This document shows positions 35,046 to 50,728 of a stretch of DNA of 64,000 nt, in pieces. Positions within the stretch are counted from its first letter, which is position 1, and the number at the start of each line of letters is the position of its first letter. The DNA is from Setaria digitata (lineage: Eukaryota; Nematoda; Chromadorea; Rhabditida; Setariidae): assembly GCA_003640385.1 (NCBI GenBank), contig RCAB01000019.1, forward strand, positions 1-64,000, read 5' to 3'. The notes below the pieces were generated by a model, which was given only the letters and a program-made list of their open reading frames with translations, searched no databases and was not told the DNA's origin. The translations under genes were made by a program, and so were the position numbers.

Positions 35046-38000
35046 ATGCCAATGATCAGAGAAGTGATGTTCGCCGCCAGTACAGCGAGTGCGTATTCGC
35101 ATGGTATCAAGGAGAAGCCCGCTGGTATCATTCCGTACTTTGTTTTACAATATAACTGTATCTTTTTGTGATAGACCTTTTTCCTAAGAGGTTATAAACG
35201 AAGTTGAAGGTAACAGTGCAGTATGTGCAGTATGTGGTGATGGCCATGCGAAATTGCACTACGGTATCTTGGCCTGCTACGGATGCAAAGGATTCTTTCG
35301 ACGAACACTTACTGGAAAGTATCGATATGTATGCAGATTCGGCAATAACTGCATTGTTGATAAATGTGAATTATTGCTGCTATTCATAAACTTTTACAGT
35401 CAGACATCTTAAAAACGTAATATGGATGGATAGCATACTGTCCCAAAATGTAGTGGTATGCGATTTTCATTGCTGTCATGGCGTTGTTATTCAAAGAAGT
35501 AAATTTCTACATAGTTTTCATTAAAATTTTGAGAGAAAAATAAGGACATTTTAAACAATATTGAAAGGGAAATATGATAATTACGAAATTTTCCTCTTAA
35601 ATTTTCTTAGGGAAACTATCTTTTTCATTGGAAAAACACTTGTTACGAATTACTTTAGCAAAAATATGCACTATGTATAAATAAAGAAGCAAACTGATGA
35701 TAGGTTGACCAGTGGCCAGTAAACGAATTAATTGGGATGATTTAAAGATAATAAATAGAAGTCCTCTGTAGAAGACCCATTAACAGTTGCTTTTAGCATG
35801 CAATCGTCCCCGATAAAATACACTGTTCTGAATGATCGAACAGTAGTAGCGAAATTTAATGTGATATATCGATAAATATCATCAAACAAGTGCCTTGTCA
35901 GATTTCTTCACTGATATGTTTCAAGAGGAATGTTTAAGCTTGCAGTGAGCATGTGTGGTAGAGGCACATTTCCACGTGGCTTTAGGACCAATATTGAAAA
36001 AAATTTTTCAGAGTCGTTCACAAACGACTTCCATCCAGACAATGGTTAGTTACATTTCGACGCTTTGACAACAATGAAGCGCATAATGATGACCTACATT
36101 GTACTCATTTGCAATATGACTCTTTAAATTATTTAGATCAACGAAACAGCTGCCGTCATTGTCGTTTTCAGCGATGCTTGGAAGTTGGAATGGATCCTAA
36201 AGGTATTCTTCCAGTTAAAAAAAAAAAGAAAAAAAAAAAACTAACCACTCACTGCTGTCTTTTGTGAAAAAAAACCGTGTCGACCAAGATAGTATTACAG
36301 CAGTGCGACCAGATCGTGATTTAACTGGTAGGCAAAGAGTTCCACGTTTGCGGAAAAGACCGATTGATGAAGAATTCTTGGGTCACATGGTATGCAGCCT
36401 TTTGCCTATTATTGTGATTACTTATTGTACATTACATGCAAATTAAAGTCATATATTTTATCTGTTAGGAAGTTTGTCTTTCTAGCACAAGCTGATATCA
36501 CTTACTTTTCCTATCGTAGTATTTTTCCCAACTTGTTTCGATTATCAGTGCTAAAAATTTTCAGACTCATTTAATAATCATACTTCTAAATTTATCTTTT
36601 GACAGAATACCGCTATTCTGCTTTTTTTTCATATGCGTTTGCAACGTGATAACTGGCCACGAAAACTACCAGTGGAATCACATATGTTGTTAATGCAATT
36701 GATGAGTATCGAATCGAAAATTGTTGAAGAAGATGAAGGATCATCTAAAATAAACATTACTGAGAATTCATTCAAGACTGCCTCTCTTCGGGAACTTTTC
36801 GAACAAAGACCGTTTTTGGATCGTCGAGCAACTGAAGTATTACCTATTTTTCTGTTTGACTTCAATGAATTCGGTATTGGGTGTGACAGACATATATTTG
36901 AACTTTGTAAAAATAAGATGCAATAGAGATTGCCTGCTTCTTTGTAAATTTTAATTTCATACTTATTTTTACTAATTAGAATATACAAGAATGCTAATGA
37001 AATGCTCAGTATAGGTGAAGCCTACAGCTTTTTTACCACAGATTCGGTATGAGCCGTATCGGATGGCTCAACTGAATGAACTATCTCAGATAGCTCATCG
37101 CAGAGCAATTGCTGCCGTGGACTGGGTCAACTCTTTAGCCGAATTAGTTGATATTATTGATATTGAAGACAAGGTACACAGTGGATTTTCCATGCTAATT
37201 CTTATAGGAGATAATTATTACCATCACAGGACCTATTAGTTTTAAAAATACAGACGAGGTTTTATCCATTTTTATCAAACTTAAAGAAGATATCCTTCTT
37301 AACTAAGTTTCAGGACTTGAAATAGATGAACATCCGAAACACCAGCCTGTATTTTTTATAGGTTGCTCTTGTGAAGTCGTGCTACTCACCTCTGACCTTA
37401 TTCAATTTCTCAGCAAAAACAGCTCAAAGCACTGATAATCCCGACATACTGTGCCTGTGCAGTTTTTCTTATGTACCCAGGAAGCTTCCGTACGAATTCA
37501 CTGAAACAAAGTGATGCACTTTTTGACTGTCACAGCACTTGCCTCAAATATTTCTCTTATTACTCCATAAAGGTTATGTGAAATAAAAGTAGAAAGTTGT
37601 TTTCTTACAAGGTCATTTCAGTCAACTGTCTGAAGACCTGGTCGATCGGACATTAAACGAGCTGGTTGCCCCGTTGAGGAAACTAAAACTGAAGGAAGAA
37701 GAAGTAGTACCACTTAAGGCAGTCATCATTTTAAATCCAAGTATGTTTTCTGACAGGTTGGTACATCAGCTGTTCCTGGACCAACTTCCTATAAATTTAC
37801 CGATACGTTTCCAGATGCGAGAGGTTTGTCAATGGCAGGGCAACAAGTTGTGTCAGACCTTCGGGATCGTGTCCAGGAAGTGCTGTTTCAGGTTGTCAAA
37901 GAGCTGAATCCCACCTATACAGCCACTGCGCGGTTCGGCAACCTCCTTTTGTTGCTACCTACAACCATGGTGCATGCTTCAACTTTAAAAAGAATATCTC

Positions 38001-39038
38001 CAATAAATTTTGATTTTATTTTCATGTAACTAAACAAGGGATTACAGTAATTTTTCCGCAAACCTTCTTGTGAGAGCGATCTAGTTTTGAAAAATTACAA
38101 ATGTGTGCAGAACGTAATATGAATACTATTAAACTTTTTAGGTACTATCTGGCATAATGAATGAGAACCTGCAGTTCTTGCAAGCTTCGACTAGAGGTGA
38201 AAGAGGCGATCTACTTAGTGAAATGTTTGGTGAGGCATATACTAAGCTGCATGACCCAGTCACATCCACATCAACGCTTGAAAATCCTGCCGAAATATCG
38301 TTAAAGGTTGTCTTCATTTAGTTGCAGCTAATGCAATAAAATGAATAGTGGCTTCGTATTTCAGGGTACAAACTGACTTACATTATTAAAATATAAACCG
38401 CTATTTGTAACTGCTAAATTCTACATTAGATTGATACTGTAATCTGTTACGGGTTGTTCTAGTGCGCCAACTCATCAAACCGATCAGATGGCAATACGGT
38501 AAATCACGGAAGATTTAGCAGGGACTCGAGCACACAAACCTCTTCAGATGACAGTCTTAAAGGATCGTCAATGGGCACCAGCTTTTCCAAATCACTTTCC
38601 CCTCCTAGCCATGTAAAACATTTTTCACATCGCTTCAATACCAGAAAGGTCAATAACTATGTTGTAATTCTTATTACAACAAGCTTCTGTTTTTCTGCTT
38701 CACAAAACTGAATCCGACCGTCTCATTGCGGTGCAAAAATGATAACGAAGCAAGGTTACACCCAAGCTACGAAACCATGCTAAATCTGTACTACATAGCC
38801 AAAACATTACTTAGAGGAGAAAAATATAAGCCAGCCAGATACAACCCCTATTGTCTACCTCTGAAGTAATTACACCAATTACTGAGACGTTCGTGACCAA
38901 AAAAGATTGCAGGTCAACTTAAATCCACTTCAGTACCATTTCGATGATGGTACAACTAATTATTCGCTCGCCCAGGATTATACTGATATCCATAATGATT
39001 TTGGTGATTTATTCTTCTTAATGGACGACATCAAATGA
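35046..39038 (+). CDS. HNF4-like nuclear hormone receptor
   Basis: Twelve phase-consistent exons: 35046-35124, 35189-35365, 36137-36202, 36301-36389, 36606-36836, 37042-37173, 37362-37510, 37622-37740, 37815-37969, 38142-38306, 38463-38648, 38913-39038; 557 aa. The DNA-binding domain starts near residue 39. Finger 1 is CAVC...CYGC followed by KGFFRRT; finger 2 is C-x5-C-x9-C-x2-C ending [11 protein letters not shown], then VGMDPKAVRPDRD. The ligand domain has [37 protein letters not shown] and [10 protein letters not shown], as in RXR/HNF4 folds, and an AF-2-like helix (DLLSEMFG, near residue 425). A Ser-rich tail of about 125 residues follows. It is a nuclear zinc-dependent transcription factor; ligand and targets are unknown. 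The P-box Tyr (CYGCK) is unusual. An extra small exon between 38649 and 38912 is possible. Confidence 0.88.
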
Positions 39039-39345
39039 TCACAGTTATTTTCGCATTCACAGTTCACTCATACATAATGCACTCAATAGTCACAAATCTC
39101 TCCCGTGCCTCCGGTCTTGTGATAGTGCCTTCACTATTGTTCCATTTCTCACTTAAATTGTTCCAGCTGGGACGCGCAATCTCTCCCGTTCCATTATACC
39201 ATTTACAGTTGTATTTGACACAGTACATGAAGTTTCATAACTCCAATTCACACCTCAATAGCAATATGCAAAAAAATTTTCATGTGTTGCACTTCTTTGC
39301 CTCCTACTCAAATGAAAGAAGATATGTTGTTAACCATAAAGCGTA

Positions 39346-39351
39346 ATAAAT
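39346..39351 (+). other. Poly(A) signal of the nuclear receptor
   Basis: A perfect AATAAA about 308 bases after the receptor stop, in the convergent gap before the proteasome gene. Confidence 0.5.
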
Positions 39352-40326
39352 AGGTAATGAGAACGACAGTTAGATGTCCACAGATAGTTTCTTTCAGTCG
39401 CAATGATCTAAACTGTTCCTAAGGACTTTTCCCCTTTACCATATTTTGAGTTGTGGTTCCACATATGTATTCCAATCATCACTGTACTTTTCCGAGCTAT
39501 ATTATTTAGTAATAGTTAGCTTCTTGTATGAAAACACTACGTAAAGCTTATGACTACTGCTGTGCTTCGTACGCAATTACATGAAGACATAGATCCTCTA
39601 ATATCGCAGTGGCCCCCCTTTCACAAATACGCTTCACCAAGATAAAATGTCACTCCTCCGCGTACAACACATAACGGTGAAGTATTAAAAGTGAAAAACT
39701 TTTCCTATAGAATTATGTTTCTCCTAACACCACTAAGATCCGATTAAATTCCGTTCTACTACCTCCTCGTTCCAACTCTAATTAATTTTGGTTCGATATA
39801 TGCTACGCTTCGATAAAACTTACGTCTACAGGTCCTCATAATGAAGCGAATAGGTGAGCTTTTATGAAACAAAACATGCTTTTTCATTATCATAGTTCAA
39901 CATGAAAATAAATTGAAACTGAAATATAAAATTGTGGAGTTCTAAATATGAGCAGCAATCATTCACATGAACACTTCATATTTCTGATGATAACTGTAAA
40001 AGAAATGTTAATAACTAGAGAGGCTTTTCACTTGGAAGGTTCCTTGAAAGCAAAAGGAATTCTCTAAAAATTAAAATAATAACAGAATAACTATTACGTA
40101 CGGACAGGAAAGCATCATCCCTACTGCAACATAAAACGGGTACTCTGTAGACTGAAGTAATTCCACAAGCTGTAAAACAATTAAAATTCTTGAATTCACA
40201 TGATTGGCAGGGAATTTAACTAGGCGGCATTCCCAGCTAACAAGTAAATAAACTTCACGATTTCGAGGGGAGAACAAGTGGTTGTTATGCGACGTGAAGT
40301 GACCAATACTTTTCTGTTACATAAAT
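39352..40326. other. Convergent intergenic region
   Basis: Holds the 3' ends of the nuclear receptor (+) and proteasome alpha-5 (-). Small ORFs on either strand show no recognisable content. Confidence 0.5.
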
Positions 40327-42911
<2,585 letters not shown>

Positions 42912-45900
42912 ATGTCTTACAAATGGCAAAAGGAAGTTTGGGGATGTGAGCTAGATGGAAATGAACGAATTATTGACTGGTCATTCTTGTCGGAAGCGAA
43001 TTTCACATTAGCCGTTTTACTGACTTCCAGTGGTATTTTCAAGTTTTTTTTTTTCGTGTATGTGTGAAGATTCACATTTAATCCATAATTCCGACATTTA
43101 AAGATGTAGCAGGGAAATTTTGTTAGCAGCATTGCGAATGTGGTTCGGGTAATTACGGCAATATTTCGGACTCGAAATTTGCTTTTGTTGAACACAGATA
43201 AGAGCTCGCTTTCTTACTTTTCCTGTTCTTTCAGAAATGAAGGACTGAAGGCTCTCATGCTTAAATGAATACAAATTTTTTGCTTTTGTTTGGTAAATAT
43301 GGAATTTTCAAAGTTTATCTTTCACGAAGTAGAGTCGCTGCCTTTCTTTCCACTCATTACTTTTTTTTTTTTTTGATCAATTACAATTTTTGTTGGAAAC
43401 AATTGTCCTCTTTTGTTTAGGTGGAGTTCTAATTTATTCTAATGTTGGAAGCAGTGGCGTCAGACTCTGTGTTACTCACTTACAGAAATTTGCTCCAGCT
43501 GTAAAAGAGGCTGCTGCTGTATGCGTCCTCCCTGATGCTAGTGGTCTAGCATTTATTCTTTTAAAGGGGAGTGTTTTGCTGATACCTCTGCGTTGTATTT
43601 TAGTGAGTTTTTGTTCCTTCAATTAACAGTAACGTCTCTGCATAACGAGCAGGTTGAGAATTGGGATATTTGCATAGTGATTTCAGAATCTCACTTATAT
43701 CATACGTTGTTATTACTATTTTTGAGGACGTACCGTGGGGTAGATGTGATATTTTGGCTAATGATTCCATTTCAATTTTGGAAGTTAATGGAGTGGAGGA
43801 AGGATGCTTGTGCACACCGACGTCAGCACTTTGTTACAATGCTTTTCATTCAAATCGGCCTTATTTAATATATGCGAATAAGGTAATCAGCATTCTATTT
43901 CTTTTCCAGAGTAGTTGTTTTAAAGAGAACGACGAAATTTATGTTGTTCGTTATAGGCTGGACAGTTGTTCATAATTGATTTGACCATGATGGCAGTATC
44001 CGTAATGTTAAGAGCACCGGAGAGTATCCACAATATTGCTTTGTATACCAACAAAGACGATGTTCATTTGCTGGTTTGTTTTTCGAATAGTCGAGAATTT
44101 TGATTAATGACATTTAGAAGATTAAAGAACGATTTTAATTTTCTCCTAGAATCTTTTTGCAACTTTACTGCAGGTAAGCGGTTTCACTGGAGAACAATGG
44201 ATATTGCCATTGGAAACTGATGGACGTGGCTTGCGTGAAACACTGGGTCAGGTTATACCATGGGATTTGAGAGAACATTATAACAAAAGATCTCATATCA
44301 GTGTTGCTTTTGATGGATTGCTTGCCGTGCTTAGCACTGAAGACTGTGTTATTAAAGTAAGTTAGGGTAGAATTTTCGAAAAAAAAAATGATTGATTTAC
44401 TAAGTTTTGGGTAGCCTAAAATCCTAAAAGTCTCTCTTGAATGGCATGTAGTACTATTACTTAACCACGGACATAATTATTCTTTAAGTTTTACGACGAT
44501 GCTGATATGAAAATAGCGAAGAATTCAGTCTCTGTACCTAAAAATACATGGCAAGTACATGTTCTTCCACATGCAATATTTGCGATTACAGATCAGGCTT
44601 CCGGTGCTGAAACTTCCGTCTACTTCGGCGTGAGTTTTTAATTGTTTATTAAATTAATTTGCTGTTTCATATATGGTTTATTATTCCAAATAATTATACA
44701 GCATCCTGACTATACTGACATAAGTGTATTGTGCTGTATCTTGTCACTTCTTATTTGTTTTTTAAATATATGTTTAACTATGTGAATGACTTTAAAATAC
44801 TATTTTAGGGTTTGTTTACAACATCGAACATTTTTTATGAAAAAATCCTTGATTTTCCGGACGAGAAAGTATTGGGTTTCGTACCGATTTTATGCGAAAA
44901 TATTCTACCTTCATGTTTGCTTGTCATGGAGCGTGATGTCATTGTTTTATCTCCGAACAAGTTGTTCCTTTTATTATCCTCTTTATGTTTGTCTTGTGTT
45001 TGTTCTTTTACAGTTTTTAGTTGCGGACTTGTTGACTGTTGCGCTGTTTAAAGAGCTTTTCGAGGAATTAGTAATGAAATATTTAGGTCTTCACGTGAAG
45101 TTTTGGTTGATTACATTGCGAAACTTGACTACAATTATAACGTCTGCACATTGGTTGCTGAAACTTTTAAAATGAGTACCACAGACTTAGTGCAAAATAT
45201 TCTCGACGATACTTTTTCCAATATTCAGAACTTTGAGGACCGAGAAATCATTCTGAATAAACTGATTCATCTTGCACTTGATTCATCTGTAAGTTTGTAA
45301 TAATCTTGACAATTGTTAATCAAAATTTGTTAGGAGGCGTGTGTGTTTCAAACTGTTTTGACGATCTCTTCCTGTAGTTGATGTTAAAAGTAAAAAATGC
45401 ACTAATTATATTGATGTACACATTATCATCATATCTTTCATTAAATATGTTTTTTTTTTTTAAGTATTTGAAATGATATGAATTAATAATGATGTGTGAA
45501 TGTATTTATAGGTGATATTTATAAATAGTATAGAAATCTGAATATGCAACACCAAATGTAGAAAGAACTTTGGATATGAATGGATCGTTTCGAAATTTTT
45601 GTTGAACATGGTATTTCTCAAAATTCTGGAGTAAGTTTCTTCAGATGGATCTTATCGGTTTAGTACATTGGTGCACGAAAAACAGTTCTGAACACGCCCT
45701 TGTGGAAGTGGTACGAGATATATGTGCAAGTGATCCGAGTGAGGAATGTAGACATCATATGATCAACTTGTGCATGGCTCGATACAAAGTCTATCCTCAA
45801 GAGCAGGATAAGATTAAAGCAACTTTAAAGTAAGTTCTTTTACGTTTGGTGTTTGCTTGTTTTTTTTTTTTTTTGTTTATGTATATATATATTATTGCTC

Positions 45901-47580
45901 CGATGTATTTTCCATATTTGTTGTTAAAATATGAGCAACCAAACAGGGTCTTGAGTATCTCTTATTACTTTTTTGGAAACTCGATTTTCAGTGAATTTTT
46001 GGTACAACATCCGGACGTTCACATCGGTATGGAAAAGTTACTTGAAGCGGATTTCTGGACGACTGTTGCCATAATCATTGATAATTCGCTAGATAAGGCT
46101 GAGACTGTGGGAAGATATCTAGCAAGAACAGAAAAGGATTGGCCCGTAATTCATAGTTCATTTATTGTGAAAATTTTGTCATCATTGTGTTGGAAATCAT
46201 ACAGCAAGGAGGATGGTGAAATGCTTTTACGTCGTATGACGGAATTTCTGCCCTGCCTCAGATCTGTTCCACATCTCACTGCTTTTGCGAAGATTGGTGT
46301 CGAACAGTTAATAAGGTTTGCAATTTTCCTTATGTTAGAATCAAATTCTCTTTTATGTTTTTAAGAACTTAGTATGCTATTAAATTATAATTTGACTTGA
46401 GCACATATATCAACTCAATTATATTGCTTTACAGTTATCCGCATAATGCAGCTATTCTCTACATATTGTCTTCGTTATACTTGATGCAAGCAGCATACAA
46501 TACCGTAAGTTATTCAAGCTTTGGTTTGGAAAAGGTTTTTTTTACAGTGAACGAAGTTTTTTTACTGGTTCACGGTTTCAGTTTTCTTTCTTTCTTTTTT
46601 GAAAGTTTTTTTAAAGTCGATTACTGATTATCGTAGCAATTAAAGTTTTAAGTAAGCTTCTTTTTCTTTGACAGGAAACATATTAAGGAGTGAAAATCTG
46701 TGTCAGAAGACTGAATGTAATGCGCAGAAGGACATTACAGATGATAATTAAAATTCATATTGCAGTGTAGTCCTTCTCCTACAGACACTCTTATCTCAAG
46801 TGGATCAAACTTTACTGCCGTGGTAACGTCTGAAGAATCTGTTGGCTATTGGGGAGAATTCTCTCCAGGAACACTAAAATCGAAAGAGTGTGAAAAATCT
46901 CTTGAACGACGCGTATCTCCTTTACGTATGCTTGATGTACCTGCTCGAGTTTGTAGCGTTTCTTGCGGTACCGAACATTTACTTTGTCTAACCATACATG
47001 GAAAAGTCTATGCTTTTGGTCAAAATAGGTTTGTCGTGTTTGGTAATTAAACGTCATGGATTTATTTGCGAATTAGGATTTTCCAGAATTTTTACTTTGC
47101 TGAATAAGGCAGTTTTAAAGTAGTTTTCGTTCTGTCAAATATCATCTTCAGGTCATATTAAACATTATCGAATATAATGTATCCTTCAATTCTTTTAGGT
47201 TTGGCCAGTGTGGCGTTGGTCACACCCATGAGGTTGCAGTAGCAACGGAAATTACTGGTAATTATGGGACGGCCCGTACTGTATGTGCTGGACATTATCA
47301 TTCAGCACTAATCAACCACGAAGGATATGCTTTTACTTGGGGTTGGTCGTTTCATGGGCAACTAGGGATTGATGTTCGTTGTTCATTTAGAGATGAACTT
47401 GTTCCAAGGCAGGTGAAGTCTTTGAAGTAAGTTTGTTGTAATGATTAATATTTCTCACTTCCTTATTTTACTGGTCAACTTCATAAGTTACTTATTTTAT
47501 GAGTCTTTCTTTCATGAGGTGCTGTGCAATTTTTTAATTCACTTTCAGTCTTGTGTCCAAAATAGTTTTTTTATTTTTAT

Positions 47581-47613
<33 letters not shown>

Positions 47614-50600
47614 GGAAAAGGGAACTTTATGCGCGGATAAATCTAAGAAAGTTGAAATTAAGAAACTCATAAGACTAAGAAATTGGGCGCTAAAGATACG
47701 TACTGGTATTGTGTTATTTCAGTGGGAAAGTTATTTCGGTTGCTTGTGGATATGCCCACACATTGTTTTTGATGGAATCAGGTGTAGTTTACTCTTCCGG
47801 CAATGGGACGTATGGACAGCTCGGTGTTGGTGCTGAAATAAAAAAACGTTTCCAGCCTGAAGTGGTCCCTGTCCCTGATAAAATCACCATGATTGCATCG
47901 AAATATTTCCACTGTCTAGCGGTATCTGAAGCGCAGAAAATTTATTGCTGGGGTACTAATCCCCAGGCACTAAAAATGAAAATGTTTGTCAAACGAAGAT
48001 TACGCATGGAAACAGATAAAACTACTGCACTTGTTGGAAAACGAAATGATAAACTGGCAATTAGTAATGCTCATTTGACAGTCAATGAATTGGAGCATAT
48101 GGTTTGTTTTTCAGTCGTGAATGGTATTTACTTTATCATAAAGTTTAACGGAAATGCACTTGATAAGTATCTTTGCTTGATTGTAGGTGCAAGGAAGAAT
48201 AGTACACATTGACGCAGGTTACAGTCATTCAGCTCTTGTAAACGAACATAAAAATCTATACACGTGGGGTAAAAGTTTGGATATGCAATTGGGTCACGGT
48301 AACAAGAAAGAACAAGATGAACCTCATCAGCTGTTTGAACCTGCAGATGTTGCTTGGGATTTTGTTTCATGCGGTATGCAGGAATTTATGTCTTGCTTTT
48401 ACTAAAGTATTTCTTAATGTGGCTACTCAAATTTATATACTTCTTAGTCTTTTTCTCTTATAGGATATGATTTCACCACAGCAGTAACATCCAAAGGTAC
48501 CATTTACGTGTGGGGAAGAAATTATAAAGGCAATTTGGGCGTCGAATCAAGTGTTTCCTCATCAGTTACTCGTAAAATTGTGTTCAAAACAACGAAGGGT
48601 CCTTCGAGAACAATTGAAGTAGCTGGAGATAATCCTTGCATACCGCGACCAACAAAATTTCCTTCTTTAGTTGCATTTACGCTCACAGGTTTTTCATTAT
48701 TGATTTTCTGTTTGAAAACCTATTTCTCTACGACTAGACATTGTATTAAAGAAAGTATGTCTTCGTTTTCTTGCTGACTTTTAGGATTCACTGAAATTTC
48801 AGAAATATGTTTCGACGAAGTGAGAAAACGCAGTTTCATCGATTTTGTTAGGACCATGGATTCAGAGGCGATCTCAAGTATTTCTTCTCAACTTCTAAGA
48901 AATCCAGTATATTGCTTTCCTGCTGTTTACGTACATTTGTTGGCTGGCGATCTTATTCATGCTGTTGAACTTCTTGTGCAGTTGACATCAAAAGAAATAG
49001 AAGCAGTAACCGGAAATAACAATGACTTGGAAGGAAACGAAGTGTTTACGTCCATTGATGTCGTTTGGGATGTATTGTGCAGACACCCAAATTTCACGGT
49101 CCAATCCAAAGCTGTATCGGATTTGCTTAGTGCTTTCGCTCTTGGTGGTCGTATTGTTAAGAGCAGGAAATTGAGCGCCCTGGTTTCACTTCTTTTGATT
49201 TCGAAACCAAAAATACTTTCTTCACTGAATTCATCGGAAATTTTGGAAATATTAGAGAAATGGCAGCCAGACCCCTATGCTTATGGGCTACAAATATCTC
49301 AAAATTCTGTGCAGGTTTGTTAATATAATTTATTGGGCGAAAAGCTGATGAATATGTCCTACTTTTTTTTTCATTGGTGCATCATCTAATTAAATGGCAA
49401 CTACAAACTTATTACAAGTAAGAAATCTGCAATAAGATCGAGCGTGGAAGCCAATAAAGTTACAACAGATACAACTACACAACTCGTAAAGGTGGTGCCC
49501 ATTCCATTGTATCCCTGTATCATCATCTTTTGTTTTTGTGTTCATTATCTTGTTCTCTTCACTACCAGAATTGTTTCGCACGCACTTTCGTTGATTTGAT
49601 TTAATTTAACGATTTATTATTTATGGCATCATTGCGGTAATAGTGGAAGTCAGATTTTATGATATTGGAAATATTCGAAGAAAAATAGAAAATCATTTAT
49701 TAGGTGACAGCCAACTACAGTGTGAACTAGCTAGGTGATTGTTGTTTTTTTGATTAGTCCATGCGTGATACATATGAATTTTTTTTAAAGTGCGTTAAAA
49801 TAGTTGACATTGTCTTAGTACACAGTCGGACCGGACTAATTTATATGTTGTTTGGTAGTTGATTAGAAGAGTTCAAAGACATCAAATTCCCTGGTCATTG
49901 AGTAGCATGAGCCAAATTGACTTTTTAGTCTTTTGGGTACCAAACTATTTCTGACTCAACAGGGATTGGAATATTAGTCGATTCTAGTGTAGACTTCATT
50001 CTACAGTACTTTGCATAGAATGACAACTTCAGCAGAACTTGTAAGAGGAAAGTAAAAGTACAGATTCTTTGTGAATGGGGCTAGAACTGTTAAGTTGATA
50101 AGAAGTACAGAAGTTTAAGGTCGAGCAAAATAACATATGGTTTTCACTATTAACTAGTAAGTTCAACAAAATTGATGTTTTTAAAAAAGGTTTTGATTTT
50201 GCTGACGTCCTTTTGTTACCAGTTTCATATTTTTATTCCGTACAATCCCAGAGAGTTGTTTGCATCACAAAAAAGTGCACTCCTGTGAAAAGAATTCTTT
50301 CTCGCATTTCATTTCTAAACTTGCTTACACTGTTTTTGTGACATATGCTAGATTTTTTTTTTTCGGATTTTTTTTTTTTTTTTTTTGCTACCTATTTTTA
50401 TGACATCTTGTTATCCCACTCTCAGTGGCTGGTGAATTGCTGCTGAAATTCATTCCTCTTCATAGTTTAACTTCTGATTGAATTAAATATAATTGTAGTT
50501 TCACAATTTGATTCATATATTTCAGAATTACTCAGGAAGAGTGCGTTACTGGACCTGCTGTGGTGCTGTGGAAAAGTGCCCTACAGTAGTCCGGAACAGT

Positions 50601-50702
50601 ACAATTAATGATAAGAGACGAATTTGTCCAAGGTGCTGCGAAAAATGGTCGTGTTTAGTACGAGCGAAATTCCTTAAATACGAAAACTACACCAGCAAAT
50701 AG
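42912..50702 (+). CDS. RCC1-repeat protein, possibly GLO-4/Claret-like
   Basis: Eighteen exons, 3822 bases, about 1273 aa: 42912-43032, 43421-43602, 43727-43882, 43957-44073, 44174-44356, 44489-44629, 44809-44960, 45087-45288, 45645-45829, 45992-46315, 46435-46504, 46766-47028, 47199-47426, 47723-48101, 48187-48373, 48464-48688, 48785-49314, 50526-50702. The N-terminal third looks like beta-strand/propeller sequence (GGVLIYSNVG; STEDCVIKFYDD), then a helical segment. RCC1 repeats follow from about residue 630: VYAFGQNRFGQCGVG, YAFTWGWSFHGQLG, VYSSGNGTYGQLGVG, LYTWGKSLDMQLGHG, IYVWGRNYKGNLGV. The last exon encodes a Cys-rich end (YWTCCGAVEKC...RRICPRCCEKWS) that could bind zinc. RCC1 folds often act in small-GTPase exchange; nematode GLO-4 (gut granule biogenesis, homolog of fly Claret) is a plausible match by length, but only from memory. 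Exon 3 uses an unusual TTTTTGAG acceptor. Confidence 0.75.
47585..47612. repeat. 28-base poly(A) tract in an RCC1-gene intron
   Basis: An uninterrupted run of A in the intron at 47427-47722. It inflates a spurious Lys-rich ORF here and its length is prone to sequencing error. Confidence 0.9.
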
Positions 50703-50722
50703 TGAAGAAAATCTTCAGTAAT

Positions 50723-50728
50723 AATAAA
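50723..50728 (+). other. Poly(A) signal of the RCC1 gene
   Basis: AATAAA 21 bases after the TAG at 50700-50702. If it is used, the 3' UTR is very short and the following 3.6 kb is intergenic. Confidence 0.5.

Noticed and set aside
35204..35389. 61-codon plus ORF
   Set aside because: Off-frame reading of the nuclear receptor zinc-finger exon.
36214..36240. A-rich tract after the second zinc-finger exon
   Set aside because: It fits inside a 98-base intron between two phase-matched exons, so no frameshift is needed.
47441..47836. 131-codon plus ORF in the RCC1 gene
   Set aside because: It runs through an intronic 28-base poly(A) tract (poly-Lys) and then reads exon 14 in the wrong frame.
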